A DNA stretch of 64,000 nt from Rhabdornis inornatus (taxonomy: Eukaryota; Chordata; Aves; Passeriformes; Rhabdornithidae): contig VWZS01001918.1 in assembly GCA_013397075.1 (NCBI GenBank), positions 1,263,714 to 1,327,713 of the forward strand, in the 5' to 3' direction. The notes beneath the pieces are model-generated. The model made no database searches. It worked only from the letters and a program-made list of their open reading frames with translations, and had not been told where the DNA came from. Positions 63,701 through 64,000 of this stretch are shown here, piece by piece. How positions within the stretch are numbered: the first letter of the stretch is position 1; each line of letters begins with the position of its first letter. A program made the translations under genes and the position numbers.

Positions 63701-64000
63701 CAAAGTCTGTTTCACTGAATAGTCTTTAGACAGTTCTGGTACTTTTTAAATACCAGATTGAAAGTCAAGTCAGATAACAGATAGAAATCATATATAATGG
63801 CAAAAGAACAGAATTAGTGGAAGCTTTATAACAAAAACAGTATTTAGAAGAGAAGTGATTAATCAGTATTGGTTGGAATCTCCTGTAATGATGAATAATT
63901 CAATATATAGCTGGTAAGAGTATCACTAGCCTGTATCCCTATACATTTGGTTCATCTGAGAAAATCACTATGTAAATAGAAAGAGCACAGAAGCACTCCA
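60721..64000. other. Non-coding DNA to the window end
   Basis: No gene is supported. An A/C-rich tract with AAAACAAAAC units lies at about 61999-62027. Open frames near 63366-63624 overlap antisense to each other. Nothing else was recognised. Confidence 0.6.

Noticed and set aside
1..64000. A multi-gene or defence-type system, CRISPR array, tRNA cluster or endogenous retrovirus
   Set aside because: No operon-like gene array, regularly spaced repeats, tRNA-like folds, paired LTRs or retroviral coding motifs were seen on either strand.

Overview
The window looks like a piece of bird nuclear genome from a gene desert or a very long intron. Four fragments match the CR1 LINE family, the dominant avian non-LTR retrotransposon. 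Recognisable repeats are otherwise sparse, the sequence is AT-rich and CpG-poor, and there are several (AAAAC)n/(GTTTT)n-type tracts. The species cannot be named from this sequence. No functional protein-coding gene, tRNA, rRNA, CRISPR array or bacterial-type feature can be supported. The open frames are short, and many of them begin at non-ATG codons.

Layout. 1-25.7 kb is mostly featureless AT-rich DNA. It holds one protein-like but unrecognised open stretch (1343-1818), a small inverted repeat (7502-7532) and low-complexity tracts. 25.7-26.3 kb, 31.1-32.1 kb, 38.1-38.5 kb and 54.7-55.6 kb are islands that keep CpGs and carry dense homeodomain-, SOX- or POU-like motifs. They resemble vertebrate conserved non-coding elements, but this is an inference because no alignment could be run. 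34.5-35.0 kb and 60.5-60.7 kb hold minus-strand CR1 fragments; 40.3-41.0 kb and 45.15-45.28 kb hold plus-strand CR1 fragments. All are truncated and broken. 46.77-47.0 kb is a pure-purine pentanucleotide repeat interrupted by a 166-base assembly gap.

The most striking sequence-level object is a perfect 32-bp inverted repeat with a 5-base spacer at 39448-39516. A 22-bp tandem duplication lies about 250 bases downstream. A four-run G-quadruplex motif of telomere-like repeats lies at 36108-36128. If the window has a biological role, the most plausible one is long-range cis-regulation of a developmental gene outside the window. No multi-gene system is visible.
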